Shown here in pieces: positions 1 to 9,438 of a DNA stretch of 64,000 bases. The stretch is taken from assembly GCF_017298635.1 (NCBI RefSeq), contig NZ_CP071182.1:2232001-2296000 (forward strand). The letters run 5' to 3'. Origin of the DNA: Paenalicyclobacillus mengziensis. GTDB taxonomy: Bacteria > Bacillota > Bacilli > Alicyclobacillales > Alicyclobacillaceae. Every line of letters starts with the position of its first letter. The stretch's first letter is position 1. The notes under the pieces are model-generated. The model saw only the letters and a program-made list of their open reading frames with translations, searched no databases and had not been told where the DNA came from. Position numbers and translations under genes: made by a program.

Positions 1-123
1 AGATGACAGTGAGATGACTGATAGGAAAGTGTAGGTCGTTTTAAGGGGGGGTGAGGCCGAGGTTGAGCAGCGTTCAAACGAAGTCTGGATAAGGAGTTAA
101 TCGACGTTAAGGGAGGTAAAAAT

Positions 124-1425
124 GTGAAGAGAAGAATGAAAAGAACGGCTGGTGTTGTGTTTAGTGCTGCTTTGCTGATGGGGGGTGTAACCGCTTGCGG
201 CAGTGCCTCTACCAATTCTTCCAACAGCGGTACATCCGGTGGCAACAGTACATCGAGTGGTAATGGACAAAAGGTAACCATCACTTTTGACATGTGGGGC
301 CCGGTACCTCAGAAGTATAACTTTATCAAAGCGTTTGAGAAAAAGTATCCTAATATACATGTCGCTCTAACTGAGATTCCGCAGACGAATTATTCACAAA
401 AGATCAATGCTGAAGTAGCTTCTGGCACCGCACCTGATGTAATGCTTCTTTGGGAAAATCAAATTCAACAGTTTGCAAAAGACGGTGCCGTCGTCAATCT
501 GGACACATATATCAAAAATGACCCATCGTTGCAACCGAGCAACTTCATTCCAGCTTTCCAGCAATTGGCTCAGCAGAGTGGAGGAACGTATGGACTGCCA
601 TGGGTTTGGGCTACGCACTTGCTGTATTATAACAAGACTATGTTTAAGAAGGCAGGCGTTCCCTACCCCACTGCCAACTGGACATGGCAGGATTATCAAA
701 ATGCCGCAAAAAAACTAACAATTGTTAAAAATGGGAAAACGGTTCAGTGGGGTTCTGCTCCAATTGGTTTCCCTGGTGTATGGTATTCACTTGCTGGTTC
801 TGCGGGAGATCAGATAGTTAAGAATGGGAAACTATCTATTGGCCAAGGAGCCATTAAAGCTATGCAATGGCAGAACACGCTTGTCAATCAGTTGCACGTT
901 GAACCGCAACCTTCGACTGGCAATGGTTCGGTGGATCTGTTCCAAGCAGGCAAAGCAGCGATGGAGATGAACGGCAGTTGGATGATTTCAACGTATGACA
1001 GCATTACAAATTTCAAATGGGACGTCGCTCCGTTACCATATGATACAACACCGTTCGACGGACTCCATACTGCATTTTTTACGATCAACAGCAAGAGCTC
1101 ACACAAAACTGCGGACTGGGATTTTATCAAATTTATGATGAGCCCTCAAGGACAGAAGCTTCTTGAAGAAGGACAAAACAACGTATCGGCGGAAGTCAGT
1201 CTGGCTAACAAGACGTGGTACCAGAACGCCGGCACAAATGGACCAACCAATTGGGCTGTATTCAATCAGATAGCAAAATACGCGAAATTGGGTTATGTTT
1301 TGCTTCCTGCTGGCCTGACAACCGATGGGACCAATCAATTTAATGCAGTGCTTTTAGGTCAGAAGACTCCGCAACAGGCTCTTCAGCAAATCCAGCAACA
1401 AGCGAGCCAAGTGAGTGGCGGATGA
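124..1425 (+). CDS. Sugar ABC transporter substrate-binding lipoprotein
   Basis: Extracellular binding protein of a CUT1-type carbohydrate ABC importer, 433 residues. It begins with a basic N-terminus and hydrophobic segment ending in a lipobox (VTAC, lipidated Cys25), then a Ser/Gly/Asn-rich tether and a family 1 solute-binding fold (DMWGPVPQ near residue 59, then the usual FEKKYPNI stretch). The start is GTG at 124, seven bases after GGGAGG (111-116); an internal ATG four codons later has no better site. Two permease genes follow after a stem-loop, so it is the first gene of an importer operon. No ATPase is present; CUT1 systems in Bacillota often share one. The sugar cannot be told from sequence; the downstream 797-residue protein suggests an oligosaccharide. 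Confidence 0.92.
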   Translation: MKRRMKRTAGVVFSAALLMGGVTACGSASTNSSNSGTSGGNSTSSGNGQKVTITFDMWGPVPQKYNFIKAFEKKYPNIHVALTEIPQTNYSQKINAEVASGTAPDVMLLWENQIQQFAKDGAVVNLDTYIKNDPSLQPSNFIPAFQQLAQQSGGTYGLPWVWATHLLYYNKTMFKKAGVPYPTANWTWQDYQNAAKKLTIVKNGKTVQWGSAPIGFPGVWYSLAGSAGDQIVKNGKLSIGQGAIKAMQWQNTLVNQLHVEPQPSTGNGSVDLFQAGKAAMEMNGSWMISTYDSITNFKWDVAPLPYDTTPFDGLHTAFFTINSKSSHKTADWDFIKFMMSPQGQKLLEEGQNNVSAEVSLANKTWYQNAGTNGPTNWAVFNQIAKYAKLGYVLLPAGLTTDGTNQFNAVLLGQKTPQQALQQIQQQASQVSGG

Positions 1426-1440
1426 TTTTGGATTAAGGCT

Positions 1441-1479
1441 AACGGCCATGAAGGGTCAGGTTCTCGTCATGGCCGTTTT
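1441..1479 (+). terminator. Stem-loop after binding-protein gene (attenuator or terminator)
   Basis: An 11-bp perfect stem (1441-1451 with 1467-1477) and 15-nt loop are followed by TTTT. It lies 16 bases after the binding-protein stop. It probably ends most transcripts or protects the upstream message, lowering permease expression relative to the binding protein. Confidence 0.7.
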
Positions 1480-1588
1480 GTGATTCGTGTCGATTCCGTT
1501 AACGCAGCTCCGCGGGATTGGGAACACATGCAGATGGACATATATCCACAGAAGCGATGATGATGTTCACCAAGTGGTTTATGATACC

Positions 1589-1720
1589 GCAAAGTTCCAA
1601 GCGGAGTTCGAGAGCGACCACGCGTGCCAGCAGTACCTCTAATTGAATGGATTCCGTTCAGAACGATTTCTCACAAGACTCGTACACGCCCACATGGGAA
1701 GCCAAAGCGCCTGGAAATGA
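1589..1720 (+). pseudogene. Possible remnant of an IS1595-type transposase N-terminus
   Basis: The 1426-1848 gap holds the stem-loop above and little else. One frame with stops reads like FQAEFESDHACQQYL followed later by SAW, which loosely recalls the start of IS1595-family transposases (FxxEEACxxYL ... CGHxxAW). The zinc-ribbon cysteines are not visible and the frame is broken, so this would be a heavily decayed fragment. A chance resemblance is possible. Confidence 0.22.
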
Positions 1721-1848
1721 GGCCTGTAATCATGTTTGAAACAAGATTGTGTTCTATTATATTCCTTTTATGTAAAAATAGCTACTTCCGCTGAGCTAAC
1801 GAAACATACATGTTGTGACTTTGCAGGTAGATTACAGGAGGTGTATTC

Positions 1849-2796
1849 ATGGCCCATACAAGTGGATTGACCATTAGCACCGAACCGGAAGGCATGCCGG
1901 TGAAACGAAGATCAAGGGTGAAGGATAACCTCACCGCTTATGCGTTTTTGTCACCATGGATCATTGGGTTCATTTTCTTTACGGGCCTTCCAATCATCGC
2001 ATCATTCGTACTGAGTTTTACGAAATGGAATCTGATATCAGCTCCGCAGTTTGTTGGCCTCGAGAACTACAAGCTTATGTTTGGTGCGGGATCGAATTTT
2101 TGGAATACCTTGCGTGTCACTCTTGAGTTCACGGTTGGCAGTGTAATCGTCACGGTTCTATGGTCTCTGGCCATGGCCATGTTGCTAAACATGAAGGTGA
2201 AGGGAGTAGCCATATTCCAATTTTTTTATTTCGTTCCAGCGGTTGTACCCACTGTGGCAACTGCCTTTGTGTTCCAACTGATTTTCAATCAGCAGATTGG
2301 TGTCTTCAATTATCTCCTGTCGCTTGTGGGAGTCGCCAATGGGCCCAATTGGTTGATGAATGGGCATTTGGTTCTTCCTACAATTGTATTTATTTCCATA
2401 TACACGTATTCAACAGGTCAAATGATGCTCGTTTTCAATGCGGCTTTAAAAGAGGTTCCAAACGAGCTCTATGAGGCTGCAGGTATTGATGGCGCAAATG
2501 TCCTTCAAAAATTCTTCAATGTTACTCTCCCGTCAATATCTCCGATATTTTTATTTAATTTAGTAATGGGCACAATTGCGGCGCTGACTGGTTCGTTTGC
2601 GCTCATTTATCCTCTAACGAGTGGTGGACCAGGTAATGCAACGGATGTACTCAGTTTGGCGGTTTATTCTAGTGGCTTTCAGAATTTTAGACTAGGCTAT
2701 GCTTCTGCGCTTTCGACCATTCTGTTCGTCTTGGTGGCTCTGATTGCCTACGCTCAATTTGCCTTATCTCAAAAATGGGTTACTTATGAAAGCTGA
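1849..2796 (+). CDS. Sugar ABC transporter permease, MalF/UgpA type
   Basis: Inner-membrane permease of the CUT1 importer, 315 residues, six predicted membrane segments after a cytoplasmic N-terminal tail of about 30 residues. The coupling EAA loop is clear (ELYEAAGIDGANVLQKF, about residues 205-221), as is the family signature LTSGGPGNATDVL near residue 260. The ATG at 1849 follows AGGAGGTG (1836-1843) at five bases. It partners the permease that starts 14 bases after its stop. There is no ATPase gene beside it. Confidence 0.93.
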   Translation: MAHTSGLTISTEPEGMPVKRRSRVKDNLTAYAFLSPWIIGFIFFTGLPIIASFVLSFTKWNLISAPQFVGLENYKLMFGAGSNFWNTLRVTLEFTVGSVIVTVLWSLAMAMLLNMKVKGVAIFQFFYFVPAVVPTVATAFVFQLIFNQQIGVFNYLLSLVGVANGPNWLMNGHLVLPTIVFISIYTYSTGQMMLVFNAALKEVPNELYEAAGIDGANVLQKFFNVTLPSISPIFLFNLVMGTIAALTGSFALIYPLTSGGPGNATDVLSLAVYSSGFQNFRLGYASALSTILFVLVALIAYAQFALSQKWVTYES

Positions 2797-2809
2797 TAGG
2801 GGTGTTAGA

Positions 2810-3640
2810 ATGAATAGTCATCTTGCAGCAAATACCACAAAATATGTGGTATTGATACTGGTCGCCATAATCATGTTTTTTCCAATGATTTGGATTATGT
2901 CCAGTTCGCTCAAAACCCTGACGGGCATCAGTACCTATCCGCCTCAGATTATTCCCTCACACCCCCAATGGAACAACTTTATCCAAGTGTTAACGACAGG
3001 TCATGTTCTGACTTACTTTAGAAACACATTAATTTTAATTATCGCGAACACAATTGGCACTCTGATGTCAAGTAGTCTCGTCGCATTCCCGCTAGCACGA
3101 ATGCAGTTTAGCGGACACAAAATCATGTTCGGCCTGATTCTTGCGACGATGATGGTACCGAACGTAGCGACGATTATCCCGCAGTTTATCTTGTTCAGCA
3201 AATTTGGTTGGTTGAACACTTTGTTACCGCTCGTCGTTCCTGGTTTTTTTGCTTACCCTTACAATGTCTTTCTGTTTAGACAGTTTTATAAGGGGGTGCC
3301 CAAGAATCTTGACGAAGCGGCCATGATCGACGGTTGCAACAAATGGCAGGTATTTGTCCGGATTTTGGTTCCACTTTCAAAACCAGTATTTATCACGGTT
3401 GGTGTTCTATCCGCTGTTTTTTGGTGGAATGAACTGTTTACCCCACTCATTTTCATTAACAATTCCTCACTAATGCCCTTGACTGTCGGGGCTCTGAGTG
3501 CTTTTACAACGCAGTATACACAGATGTATAATCTGCAGATGGCTTTTTCGGTCTTCATGATTATTCCGCCCATGTTCCTGTATCTATTTGCTCAAAAGTA
3601 CTTGGTTGCAGGAATTAAGACAACTGGAGGTAAAGGCTGA
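2810..3640 (+). CDS. Sugar ABC transporter permease, MalG/UgpE type
   Basis: Second permease subunit of the CUT1 importer, about 276 residues. It has an N-terminal membrane segment, a periplasmic-type loop (YPPQIIPSHPQWNNF), and an EAA loop NLDEAAMIDGCNKWQVF. The open frame reaches back to 2744, inside the upstream gene, but AGGGG at 2798-2802 sits seven bases from the ATG at 2810, and starting there gives the usual short tail before the first membrane segment. It forms the channel with the upstream permease. Confidence 0.92.
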   Translation: MNSHLAANTTKYVVLILVAIIMFFPMIWIMSSSLKTLTGISTYPPQIIPSHPQWNNFIQVLTTGHVLTYFRNTLILIIANTIGTLMSSSLVAFPLARMQFSGHKIMFGLILATMMVPNVATIIPQFILFSKFGWLNTLLPLVVPGFFAYPYNVFLFRQFYKGVPKNLDEAAMIDGCNKWQVFVRILVPLSKPVFITVGVLSAVFWWNELFTPLIFINNSSLMPLTVGALSAFTTQYTQMYNLQMAFSVFMIIPPMFLYLFAQKYLVAGIKTTGGKG

Positions 3641-3794
3641 TGGCATGATACCGAGCAGCAGTTCGTGATTTGTGGAAGCTTCCTGGAGAGGTCATGGAAC
3701 TAGCGTTGCGAAACTGAATTTGCTTTTTGATTTGGAATGAATGTGTTGGCCGCTAAGAATCGAATGCGATATCTGTCTGGAGGAAAAGACAACC

Positions 3795-6188
3795 ATGCTC
3801 GCACTTCAAAATGAACAGTTTTCAGTTGAGTTTGACAAGAGAGGTACATTCCGAAGCATACGCATAAATTCGGACGAAGACCAGATGAACTGGCTAGTAG
3901 ATAGGAGTTATGTGGAGCGATGCGGATTTCCGGATGAGGATAAATTGTTTGGCATGTTTGAGTTGAAAGCAAACGGCATCATTTATACCAGCCACGACGC
4001 ACAGCCAACTGTACGAAATCGGGGAAACGAAGTCGTCGTAGAGTACACCTTTGGTCTATTTACCCTTGCATATTTTGTATCAGTTGGCGAAGGTAATACG
4101 TTGAAGTGGCGTGTGATGATAACGAATCTGGGCGAGGACGTATTGTCTGTTGATTCTTTCTATATTTGGTTCTCGTTAGCCTACGAGATGTTTAGAGATA
4201 GTGACGTGTTTAAAAATATGAATCATTCGTGCGCTCTCTTTCCGTTTATTTCTCAGGACTTCAGCAAATTTGCTGCGGTACGAAGAAGCAACAAAGGCCC
4301 TCATTTGGGTGTGTATAATACTCTGGGTCGTACATTGTCACTTGGGTCCTATTGCCGTTACCGTAATAATTTCGCGAAGCAAGTCTCGCCGTCGTTGGAT
4401 GGTGTCATCTACCATTCCCTGGTCCTTGCTGGGAAAGGTCTTTATGAGAATACCGATTTTGCCGCAAACAACTGGATCTACCCCGATGTCTATAATGTAT
4501 CTTTACCCATTCAACATGGTGAAAGGAAAGAGTGGGAATACGTTTTTGTTCCATTTGACTCGATGGAACAATTTTATAAAGTTGGTCTCGGATTAGGGTG
4601 TCCTGTGATAAATTATAGCCCTGTTACAATCAAAAATGCGGTGTTTAAGGCAGACGTCAAGCTCCCTCCGGGACAGAAAATACATAAGGCGTGGTTTGAA
4701 CGGCAGTCTGCAAATAAAACAGTACAGGTGGATATTTCTCCGATGTGTCGCCAATTGGAAGCAGGACGGTACACGATTGAGATAGAGATGGAGGAAGTCG
4801 GCGAAAACAAACTTGTCATTCAGTTGGATAACGGAAAGCAAGATTGGGTCGTGTTTAATGTACTTGAACCTATATCCAATATCATCGAGGCGCGTGCTGA
4901 TTATTTGTGCAAAACGGCGTTTCTCGATGACAAAAATGATGAAAATTGCTATGCCTTCAGACCTGTATCCAATCAGGGCGAATCCTTAGGTAAGATCAAT
5001 TTCCTTCTGATGAAGAACCTTGTCACTAAACCTAAATTAGAGGAAATTCACAAAGCCGAGCAAAGCGCGACTTATTATGTGAAAAACAAGTGGTTTGTCA
5101 ATGGAGATTTCTCGAAACCCAAAAAACTGTATGGGAAATTCTACCGCATCTTTGATTTTGATTATATTGCTTATAGCTATTACTTATTGTCGAGGTTTGA
5201 AGATTCACTTCTGATGTTGAATGAACAGTCGACGTATTTGCGGTGGGCTGCGGAGATCTTGATCATGCGTTTCGATGAAAGTTTGCATGACGGTCAACGG
5301 GAGAAAACGGAAACGAGACTTACAGGCATTTTCACTCATTACATTATTGACCTGTTAACGGCATTGAAGCAAGCGGGCATGGAAGAACAGGAGAAGAGAC
5401 TGTCATCTTTGTGGAAACAATTCTGGGAGCGAATAAAATATGAGGCCAAAGAATATAAAGGAGCAATTACAGAACATTTCTTTGACAACGCTGGATTTGG
5501 CCCAACGTGCGAAGCACTTTGTTTATCTGGGTGTCTTGAAGAAGCTGAAAGGTACGGAGAATTGATATTAGCGAATATCGGAATAAGTAATGACTATAGG
5601 AGTCAAAATCCGGACCGTTGGTGGGAATCGCTATCATATATGGTGCATTCCTTGTGGGGCGGTCTGGTTTCGCGTTCTGCATTGGTTGCCTTTGAATATT
5701 TGAAAAATACAACCTATCTGGAGGCTGCATACAGGTCGACGATGCCCATTTTTCTATGTTACGACTGGAATATTGTCTCTACACAGAAGCGTTTGAGCAA
5801 AGGGGAAGCGGCATCAACTTTCTCGGTGGCGAACCCGAATATGAACAAGCCGTTTCTGTCACATAACCGTTTCGGTCAGTCTGTTTTTAAGGAGGATGAA
5901 GCCTTTTTGGCTGATAACGCAACGGGAGATGATTGGGACATGGGTCAGGAACTGGCAGCTTATCTTAGTGGTTTCGGCACAAAAACCTTTTTGTATTATG
6001 AAAATAACGAACTCAAATGTATAAATGGTTCCATCAGCGAAGAAGACGGTAAATATAAGGTTAGCAGCTATGCAGCCTATCCAAAGGAGTATTACTTAAT
6101 CAATCAGAACATATCGTTTGTAGCAGAAGACGGCGCTGTTGTCCCAGCAATTATTTTTGATGGAGAACGGATGTACAAGTCGGTTTAA
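3795..6188 (+). CDS. Large cytoplasmic protein, candidate glycan-active enzyme
   Basis: Not assigned to a named family. It is 797 residues long with no signal peptide or membrane segment, so it should act inside the cell. The first 350 residues look beta-rich, with a start (LALQNEQFSVEFDKRGTF) resembling galactose-mutarotase-like domains at the N-termini of sugar hydrolases and lyases. Residues about 430-680 are helix-rich and heavy in Trp and Tyr (DRWWESLSYMVHSLWGG, DDWDMGQELAAYL), as in alpha/alpha-barrel glycosidases. The frame opens at 3741, but GGAGG at 3779-3783 favours ATG 3795. Its place after a sugar importer suggests it degrades the imported oligosaccharide. That role is inference. 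Confidence 0.6.
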   Translation: MLALQNEQFSVEFDKRGTFRSIRINSDEDQMNWLVDRSYVERCGFPDEDKLFGMFELKANGIIYTSHDAQPTVRNRGNEVVVEYTFGLFTLAYFVSVGEGNTLKWRVMITNLGEDVLSVDSFYIWFSLAYEMFRDSDVFKNMNHSCALFPFISQDFSKFAAVRRSNKGPHLGVYNTLGRTLSLGSYCRYRNNFAKQVSPSLDGVIYHSLVLAGKGLYENTDFAANNWIYPDVYNVSLPIQHGERKEWEYVFVPFDSMEQFYKVGLGLGCPVINYSPVTIKNAVFKADVKLPPGQKIHKAWFERQSANKTVQVDISPMCRQLEAGRYTIEIEMEEVGENKLVIQLDNGKQDWVVFNVLEPISNIIEARADYLCKTAFLDDKNDENCYAFRPVSNQGESLGKINFLLMKNLVTKPKLEEIHKAEQSATYYVKNKWFVNGDFSKPKKLYGKFYRIFDFDYIAYSYYLLSRFEDSLLMLNEQSTYLRWAAEILIMRFDESLHDGQREKTETRLTGIFTHYIIDLLTALKQAGMEEQEKRLSSLWKQFWERIKYEAKEYKGAITEHFFDNAGFGPTCEALCLSGCLEEAERYGELILANIGISNDYRSQNPDRWWESLSYMVHSLWGGLVSRSALVAFEYLKNTTYLEAAYRSTMPIFLCYDWNIVSTQKRLSKGEAASTFSVANPNMNKPFLSHNRFGQSVFKEDEAFLADNATGDDWDMGQELAAYLSGFGTKTFLYYENNELKCINGSISEEDGKYKVSSYAAYPKEYYLINQNISFVAEDGAVVPAIIFDGERMYKSV

Positions 6189-6245
6189 GATAATGCTCAG
6201 TCTGGCGAAATGTTTGTTTGAATTCGCGGACACTCAGTGTGTGTT

Positions 6246-6272
6246 CGGGATGATGTCCAATGCGTCATCCCG
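6246..6272. other. Intergenic inverted repeat between convergent genes
   Basis: CGGGATGA (6246-6253) pairs with TCATCCCG (6265-6272) around an 11-nt loop, between the ends of the plus-strand glycan gene and the minus-strand NERD gene. No T-run follows on either strand, so a terminator role is only possible. Confidence 0.3.
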
Positions 6273-6327
6273 GAGATGCATTGTTTGGGTGGCTGTCACA
6301 ACAACTGCTTGAAACCATAGGAATGGC

Positions 6328-7062
6328 TCAATACATGTGTTGCTGGCTGTTCTGCTTTATGATATTTGAAATCTGATTGATTTCAGCTGTTGTCAGGTGC
6401 TTTCCAACCGAGTGATGCGCGATTGTCTGCGCAAGTTGGCTGAGACGTGTATGTAGGAACATTGAGCTACGTCCGCGAATGATGCCATTCTGATTGGTAA
6501 AGCAAAGGATACCGGTAATGGTGGGGGTAAGACCGTTGTCACGCAGCAGGCCTTCTAGCAACAGGTGATGTCGGTGCATCTGCTCCGCTGCATCATGCTC
6601 ATTTCCTTTCACGCTTCTACGAACTCCAGAATCGGAAACGTAAACCTGTCCACTCCAGTTCTTCGATTCCACGTGAAAGACGCCGTTCGGGCCGACAACG
6701 ACGTGATCGTATTCCTGACGAGTTCCCCGGTGATAAAGGTAGAAACGATTGAAAATGCGATATCTGCCATCAAGCTTTGTTAGCTCCTGTGCGGACTTCA
6801 TTTCCCCCATGACTCCTGCTGTCTTCTTGGCCTTATCGACTGCTACTGCCTTGCGCCACAGCAACACAGTTCTGACCATCCCGATGGCGATGAGAATCAA
6901 CGCCATCACACTGACTTTCCCCCACATCGCTGCGCGCGCGAAAGACGTGTCCATCGGAGTCGCCGGCTGAGTGAACATGGGTATGACAGCACTCGCAAAG
7001 AAGAGTACAAAGCCGACAACAACAAGTTTTGAAATAGGCCTTCGCTTTCGACGGTTGCTCAC
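6328..7062 (-). CDS. Membrane-anchored NERD-domain protein
   Basis: 244 residues. Two hydrophobic segments (about residues 12-30 and 47-66) are followed by a NERD (nuclease-related) domain from about 85 to 200. The nuclease-like motif is visible: YDHVVVGPNGVFHVESKNW contains the acidic D and the ExK pair typical of the family. The start is GTG, preceded on the minus strand by AGGAGGG. NERD proteins are poorly characterised; some act with helicases in DNA processing or phage defence. Here it lies directly downstream of, and in the same direction as, a broken PLD/SF2-helicase/DUF3427 gene, which supports a DNA-related role by context only. Confidence 0.82.
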   Translation of the reverse strand: MSNRRKRRPISKLVVVGFVLFFASAVIPMFTQPATPMDTSFARAAMWGKVSVMALILIAIGMVRTVLLWRKAVAVDKAKKTAGVMGEMKSAQELTKLDGRYRIFNRFYLYHRGTRQEYDHVVVGPNGVFHVESKNWSGQVYVSDSGVRRSVKGNEHDAAEQMHRHHLLLEGLLRDNGLTPTITGILCFTNQNGIIRGRSSMFLHTRLSQLAQTIAHHSVGKHLTTAEINQISNIIKQNSQQHMY

Positions 7063-7162
7063 AGGTACCCTCCTGGCCTGTCAATTTCGGAACATTGCTC
7101 GTCATTATACACGGCTATTTATCTAGATGTTTGCTATTTCTCACCACGTGTGCTTCTCTGCA

Positions 7163-7594
7163 TCAACTTACGACGAACCTGTTCACTTTTTTCAGAAATG
7201 CTGCAGGGATTGGACGATGCAGCCTCCAAGTGACATTCATCGGACGCGATCCGGTATGCGAGACATAGTTTGCCAGTCCCAGGAACGTATACGGGACAGT
7301 GCCAGCCGTGTCCACTTTCCGTTCTCGGGTGAAAAGTACAATTCGGTTTCCGGTATTCTTGTGATGAACGTACCGTTGCCCGGTGGGGGAGTCAGCCGGG
7401 GTGGTACTTTGAGATTGCCAATGAAACAGAACGTCATTAATGGCGTAGTCATGATACATCGTTGTTGGTGAGTAATCCTTTTCAGATTTATCCAGTGTTA
7501 TGAAGAAGACGTCCAGCTTCTTCTCGTTCAAGTACTTGACACCCTCTCGCATCGCTGGCATTTTATCCGTCGTATAAAATCCTAGTGCGGCTAG
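7163..7594 (-). pseudogene. C-terminal fragment of interrupted PLD-helicase-DUF3427 gene
   Basis: Third piece of a gene split by two IS copies. After the CTAG duplicate (7591-7594) the frame reads AALGFYTTDK and continues through a DUF3427-type C-terminus: HWQSQSTTPADSPTGQRY, then PYTFLGLANYVSH. It ends in TGA at 7163-7165. An internal ATG could give a 132-residue product, but with no active helicase attached. Joining it to 9439-10771 at CTAG restores ...RDQVL-AALGFY... in frame, so the loss of function comes only from the insertion. Confidence 0.88.
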
Positions 7595-9438
7595 GGGTCC
7601 TGTGATAAACGTTCTTGATTCCTCTGTTCTAGCTTTTGGGGAGTTTTTAATTTCCTAAATGTGGGGTTTTATGGTGGGGTTGAGCACTCTATTCAGTGTT
7701 CGGGGTCATTTTTAGCCCACCTCCGTGTGGTTTTTGCTTCCTTTGGCGTTTTTAGGCGCACTTCTCCCGTTGTCGTGGTGATGACTCTCGTAAGGCGGCT
7801 ACTCGAGCCAGTTCATTAATGTTGTGGCCCGTCGCACACATCCGCTCTTGAAACTCTGTCTTGCGTTTCCCGAAATAGCGGGCTTCTCGTCCGCCGTGGC
7901 GTACCATATTTTCGTTGACGTGTTCAACCCGACTCCGTTCTCGGTAGTGCTCTGTCCATTCGGACGTCCTCTGTTTTGCCCGCTTCTCTTGTACCTGTTT
8001 CTCGTCAGCCCGAACCCGAATCGAGCGCGGCCCCTTGCCATTCACACACTGGGCACGCAGAGGGCACTCTTGGCATTTGGCTTCGTCCATGAACACGACC
8101 TGCTTTGGCTTCATATTCGGTCTTGGTTTCTTCGGAACATACGATATCGTGTGTCCCGCCGGGCATGTTACCGTATGGGCATCCGTGTCAATCACGAAGT
8201 CGGATTTGCTGAAATGTCCTGCTTTATTTACGGCTGGTGGAACTGGAGCCACCACAGACGTCTCTTTGGATACTTCCCGAACCCTTTCCTGCACAGCTTC
8301 GCTCCCGTAGGCGGTATCTCCCATCATTTGTTTGGGAGCTGCGCCCGTGAGATAAGTGCGCTCCGCCACCAACTCGCCGGCCACATCTCCGTCGGGAACG
8401 TTGGCTCCCGTGACCACTACTGAGGTGACCAGCCGAGGTTGATCAGATGTCACATTTGGCGTCATGAGGTGGGTCTTGTATCCATCCGTTTTCGCGCTTG
8501 TCGTCTTGTGGCCATGACGCATCTCTTCGTCGACCACGGAGATGATACGGTCTTTCGCTACCCTTTGTGCAATACGTACTGTCCCGTCTGGCAAAGTCTC
8601 AATGTCCTGTCCTGTGACGGCGCAAAGAAGGTCCAGTTTCTGTTTCAACTCTTCCGACAGACCAGGTTGATCCTTGAGTGCTGTAGTCAGAGTGCGTGAA
8701 TCCGTCACCAGGTCCTCAAGCAATTGATTTCGCTGACTCTCATCGGTCCAATCGATATCAGGCTTGCGTCGGATAGCGTAATCAGCCCTCCGCAATGTTG
8801 GAACCGTCACTCGTTCACACGCCGCCTGCCACAGGACGCCACGGATAGCTTGGTGAATCAGAAGGAATGTTCCCTGTTTCGCCGCTGCACCGCTGACCAT
8901 GTATGAGTCCACCAGGTCCTCGTCATCAGCCAGCAATCCTGCCGTTGCCGCTCCAAGCAGAGACTGCTTCAATATGGCTCTGTCCAAATCGTTCACGAGT
9001 GCTCGCGCACGGAACTTGCACAGGGTAGAGCGATCACAGGAGACTTCTGGCGTACGACTCACACCGAGGGCATACTTCACGCGGTCATCGAACATAGCAG
9101 CTTCAATCGCTTGTCCGTCACTCCAGCCCTCACGTGTCTGGATAATCATCAACACTGTCATATATGTAGGGGGAACCGAAGGCCTGCCAATCTCAGAATA
9201 CATGTGTGCAAACATGCTATCCCGCAGATTCTCATCTGCCCAAGCTCTGATACGATACCAAAATGACTTCTTCGGGATCTTTTCATACCAGCCATCGGTA
9301 TCGGCAAACGACAATTGGCGAACATGTTCACGCAACATCCGAAACACCACACCCGAGCCTTCGACTTATGATGATTATACCATTTATAGAATATATTAAC
9401 TAACGATCGAGGAAGCTTCGCACTTTTTCACAGGACCC
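7595..9438 (-). mobile_element. IS1182-family insertion sequence, copy 1
   Basis: 1,844-bp element with terminal inverted repeats GGGTCCTGTGA (left) and TCACAGGACCC (right), carrying one transposase gene on the minus strand. It is flanked by direct 4-bp copies of CTAG at 7591-7594 and 9439-9442. The second copy at 10772-12615 has the same length, offset by exactly 3,177 bp, and I saw no difference between them. It sits in the DUF3427 end of the helicase gene, in the same orientation as that gene. Confidence 0.95.
7752..9350 (-). CDS. IS1182-family transposase (copy 1)
   Basis: 532-residue DDE transposase. The N-terminal region (MYSEIGRPSVPPTYMTVLMIIQ) is the DUF772-type start of IS1182/IS5-like enzymes. 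A cysteine-bearing segment (CPAGH, then CQECPLRAQC) and a C-terminal ERSRVEHVNENMVRHGGREARYFGKR block carrying the last acidic residue follow. The product is full length with no internal stop, so the element may still be active. It is identical in translation to the copy at 10929-12527. Confidence 0.95.
   Translation of the reverse strand: MVFRMLREHVRQLSFADTDGWYEKIPKKSFWYRIRAWADENLRDSMFAHMYSEIGRPSVPPTYMTVLMIIQTREGWSDGQAIEAAMFDDRVKYALGVSRTPEVSCDRSTLCKFRARALVNDLDRAILKQSLLGAATAGLLADDEDLVDSYMVSGAAAKQGTFLLIHQAIRGVLWQAACERVTVPTLRRADYAIRRKPDIDWTDESQRNQLLEDLVTDSRTLTTALKDQPGLSEELKQKLDLLCAVTGQDIETLPDGTVRIAQRVAKDRIISVVDEEMRHGHKTTSAKTDGYKTHLMTPNVTSDQPRLVTSVVVTGANVPDGDVAGELVAERTYLTGAAPKQMMGDTAYGSEAVQERVREVSKETSVVAPVPPAVNKAGHFSKSDFVIDTDAHTVTCPAGHTISYVPKKPRPNMKPKQVVFMDEAKCQECPLRAQCVNGKGPRSIRVRADEKQVQEKRAKQRTSEWTEHYRERSRVEHVNENMVRHGGREARYFGKRKTEFQERMCATGHNINELARVAALRESSPRQREKCA

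Noticed and set aside
7824..8423. 199-residue plus-strand frame inside IS copy 1 (and its twin in copy 2)
   Set aside because: Shadow of the intact transposase on the opposite strand; no ribosome site and no family match.
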